From positions 1 to 54,120 of the forward strand of contig NZ_KV786233.1 in the NCBI RefSeq assembly GCF_001806875.1: 54,120 bases of DNA, given 5' to 3'. Below are positions 53,140-54,120 of the stretch, piece by piece (the first letter of the stretch is position 1; every line of letters starts with the position of its first letter). The translations under genes were made by a program, and so were the position numbers. This DNA is from Corynebacterium sp. HMSC29G08. GTDB lineage: Bacteria; Actinomycetota; Actinomycetes; Mycobacteriales; Mycobacteriaceae. Under the pieces are notes generated by a model, which did not search any database, was not told the origin of the DNA, and worked only from the letters and a program-made list of their open reading frames with translations.

Positions 53140-53792
53140 TGCAGGACTTGACCCTTTTCCCGCCTGCAGCGCGGGTGGTGTACCTGCGCAATGATGATGC
53201 GAAGGACCTGACCAACTACCGGGACCTCTTGCCCGATGAGCGCGCTGCCGTGTCAGAAGCGGTGGATATGCGCAAAGGCGAGTTCGGGGATGCGCGTTGG
53301 TGCGCCCACCAGGCCCTCAAAGAGCTTGGTGTGTCCACCCAGCAAGCTATTTTGCGAGGGGAGCGGGGCATGCCTTTGTGGCCCGCTGGCTTTACAGGTT
53401 CGTTGACCCACACGGATGGGTTGCGTGCTGCTGTGGCCGCGCCAATTCGTGATGTGAAGTCCATGGGTTTGGATGCGGAGCCTGCGCAGCCGTTACCAGA
53501 CGGCGTGATGTCACAGATCGCTCTGCCTTCGGAGGTTGAGACTGTTGAGCGTTTCCGCGCTCAGGGCAACACGTGGGCGGATCGCTTGTTGTTCTGCGCG
53601 AAGGAAGCAACGTACAAATGCTGGTTCCCACTGACTCGCCGTTGGCTGGGGTTTGAGGAGGCAGAGATCGAGCTGCGTATCGACGGCTCGTTTACCGCCC
53701 ACCTGCTCGCCCGCCCAACACCCGCCGCATTCTTTGAGGGGCGTTGGGTTGTCCGCGGCGGTTACGTGATCGCCTCGGCGTATCTGCAGTAG
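53139..53792 (+). CDS. pptT: 4'-phosphopantetheinyl transferase PptT
   Basis: A 217-residue Sfp-type enzyme that attaches phosphopantetheine to carrier domains of fatty-acid and mycolate-type synthases. Family motifs: FGDARWCAHQAL near 52, SLTHTDGLRAAVAAP near 90, MGLDAEPAQPLP near 110 (Mg-binding Asp and Glu), and FCAKEATYKCWFPLT near 155. ATG 53139 overlaps the last base of the pptH stop; GTG 53136 is equally possible, and GGAGGT serves either. Coupled translation with its antagonist pptH is implied. Confidence 0.94.
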   Translation: MQDLTLFPPAARVVYLRNDDAKDLTNYRDLLPDERAAVSEAVDMRKGEFGDARWCAHQALKELGVSTQQAILRGERGMPLWPAGFTGSLTHTDGLRAAVAAPIRDVKSMGLDAEPAQPLPDGVMSQIALPSEVETVERFRAQGNTWADRLLFCAKEATYKCWFPLTRRWLGFEEAEIELRIDGSFTAHLLARPTPAAFFEGRWVVRGGYVIASAYLQ

Positions 53793-54120
53793 AAGCTGTA
53801 TAGACCACACTGGACACCCCAACTGCACCAAGAAGTTCGAGTGCATGACCAATATCGGGCGCCTCGAAAAACTCGGAGACTCATTTGTCGTCATGATGGG
53901 GATGGGGTTAAGTAGCAAAAAGTGTGTCCGGTCGGCGTGTCGTCGGCCGCTCCTTTTTGTTAACGTCCGGCCCAGCCATTCCTTTGCAACACCGACTGCG
54001 GCAAGCCGCCGCTGTCACAGTTCAGACGGCCGCGCACGCTCTGAGCAGATCGATGCTAGAACAACAGCAGCCTGGAAAGGCTGTATCTGGGGTGTCATGA
54101 TTCTGGTGGACGGTGAAACC
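53793..54120. other. region after pptT with no recognised gene
   Basis: Contains a 9-bp imperfect inverted repeat, ACTGGACAC at 53809-53817 and GTGTCCGGT at 53924-53932 (8 of 9 match), bounding about 125 bp, as in a decayed insertion element. One plus-strand frame is open from ATG 53845 to the window edge (92 codons), but its composition and lack of a ribosome binding site make coding doubtful. CTCCTTTTTGTT near 53951 follows GC-rich sequence and could be a weak terminator for pptT. Confidence 0.35.

Noticed and set aside
53845..54120. Plus-strand frame open to the window edge as a confident gene
   Set aside because: No ribosome binding site, a Cys/Arg/Ser-rich product typical of non-coding GC-rich DNA, and a competing frame over the same bases is equally plausible.

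Overview
This window looks like a chromosomal core segment of a Corynebacterium species, or a very close relative in the Mycobacteriales. I base this on moderately high GC, on lineage markers (mycothione reductase, a PptT-type phosphopantetheinyl transferase beside a PptH-like hydrolase, a DUF2469 protein, malate:quinone oxidoreductase) and on gene order. The order rimM-trmD-rplS-lepB-rnhB-comM-dprA-xerC-rpsB-tsf-pyrH-frr-cdsA-rlmN-dxr-rseP-ispG-pbp-map-mtr-mqo-cobA-proS-rimP-nusA-ylxR-infB-rbfA-nrnA-dinF-pptH-pptT follows, as far as I recall it, the Rv2907c to Rv2794c stretch of Mycobacterium tuberculosis. I cannot name the species.

Layout. 1-6.6 kb: a small membrane protein, rimM/trmD (trmD has a long C-terminal tail), a Dcu-type dicarboxylate carrier, tex and rplS. 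6.7-12.7 kb: lepB-rnhB-DUF2469, then YraN-ComM-DprA and xerC. 12.7-20.6 kb: an M23 protein, rpsB-tsf, a lipoprotein, pyrH, an antisense amidase, frr-cdsA and rlmN. 20.6-22.2 kb: an AT-rich intergenic region with an elaborate inverted and direct repeat, then an FAD monooxygenase. 22.4-29.3 kb: a DUF2631 protein, dxr-rseP-ispG (isoprenoid synthesis plus intramembrane protease), a class B penicillin-binding lipoprotein and methionine aminopeptidase. 29.4-30.4 kb: two paralogous small secreted or membrane-anchored proteins. 30.7-37.6 kb: mycothione reductase with an alpha/beta hydrolase, mqo, selO, cobA and an RsmC-like methyltransferase. 37.6-41.5 kb: the most accessory-looking stretch, with YefM-YoeB toxin-antitoxin, a sirtuin, a membrane-anchored nuclease, a DUF1648 protein and an AAA ATPase preceded by a 26-bp tandem repeat. 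41.5-53.8 kb: yaaA, proS, a DUF4439 lipoprotein, rimP-nusA-ylxR-infB-rbfA-nrnA-dinF and pptH-pptT. The last 330 bases hold no gene I can name.

Functional themes. Most of the window is translation (ribosomal proteins, initiation, elongation and recycling factors, rRNA and tRNA modification, proline charging), envelope biogenesis (signal peptidase, CDP-diacylglycerol, isoprenoid precursors, penicillin-binding protein, carrier-protein activation) and DNA transactions (ComM, DprA, XerC). No rRNA, tRNA, CRISPR array, complete insertion sequence or prophage was recognised.

The clearest genome-scale signal is promoter architecture. About twenty genes have a TANNNT hexamer ending 6-8 nt before the start codon, with no Shine-Dalgarno sequence, which is the signature of leaderless mRNAs. 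In three cases the hexamer starts at the upstream gene's TAA stop codon. In three divergent pairs the two hexamers sit back to back within a few bases. The best candidates for something undescribed are the AAA ATPase with its paired TTGATAAA repeats, the four-copy AAACATCGGATA structure before the monooxygenase, the TrmD tail and the paired secreted proteins.
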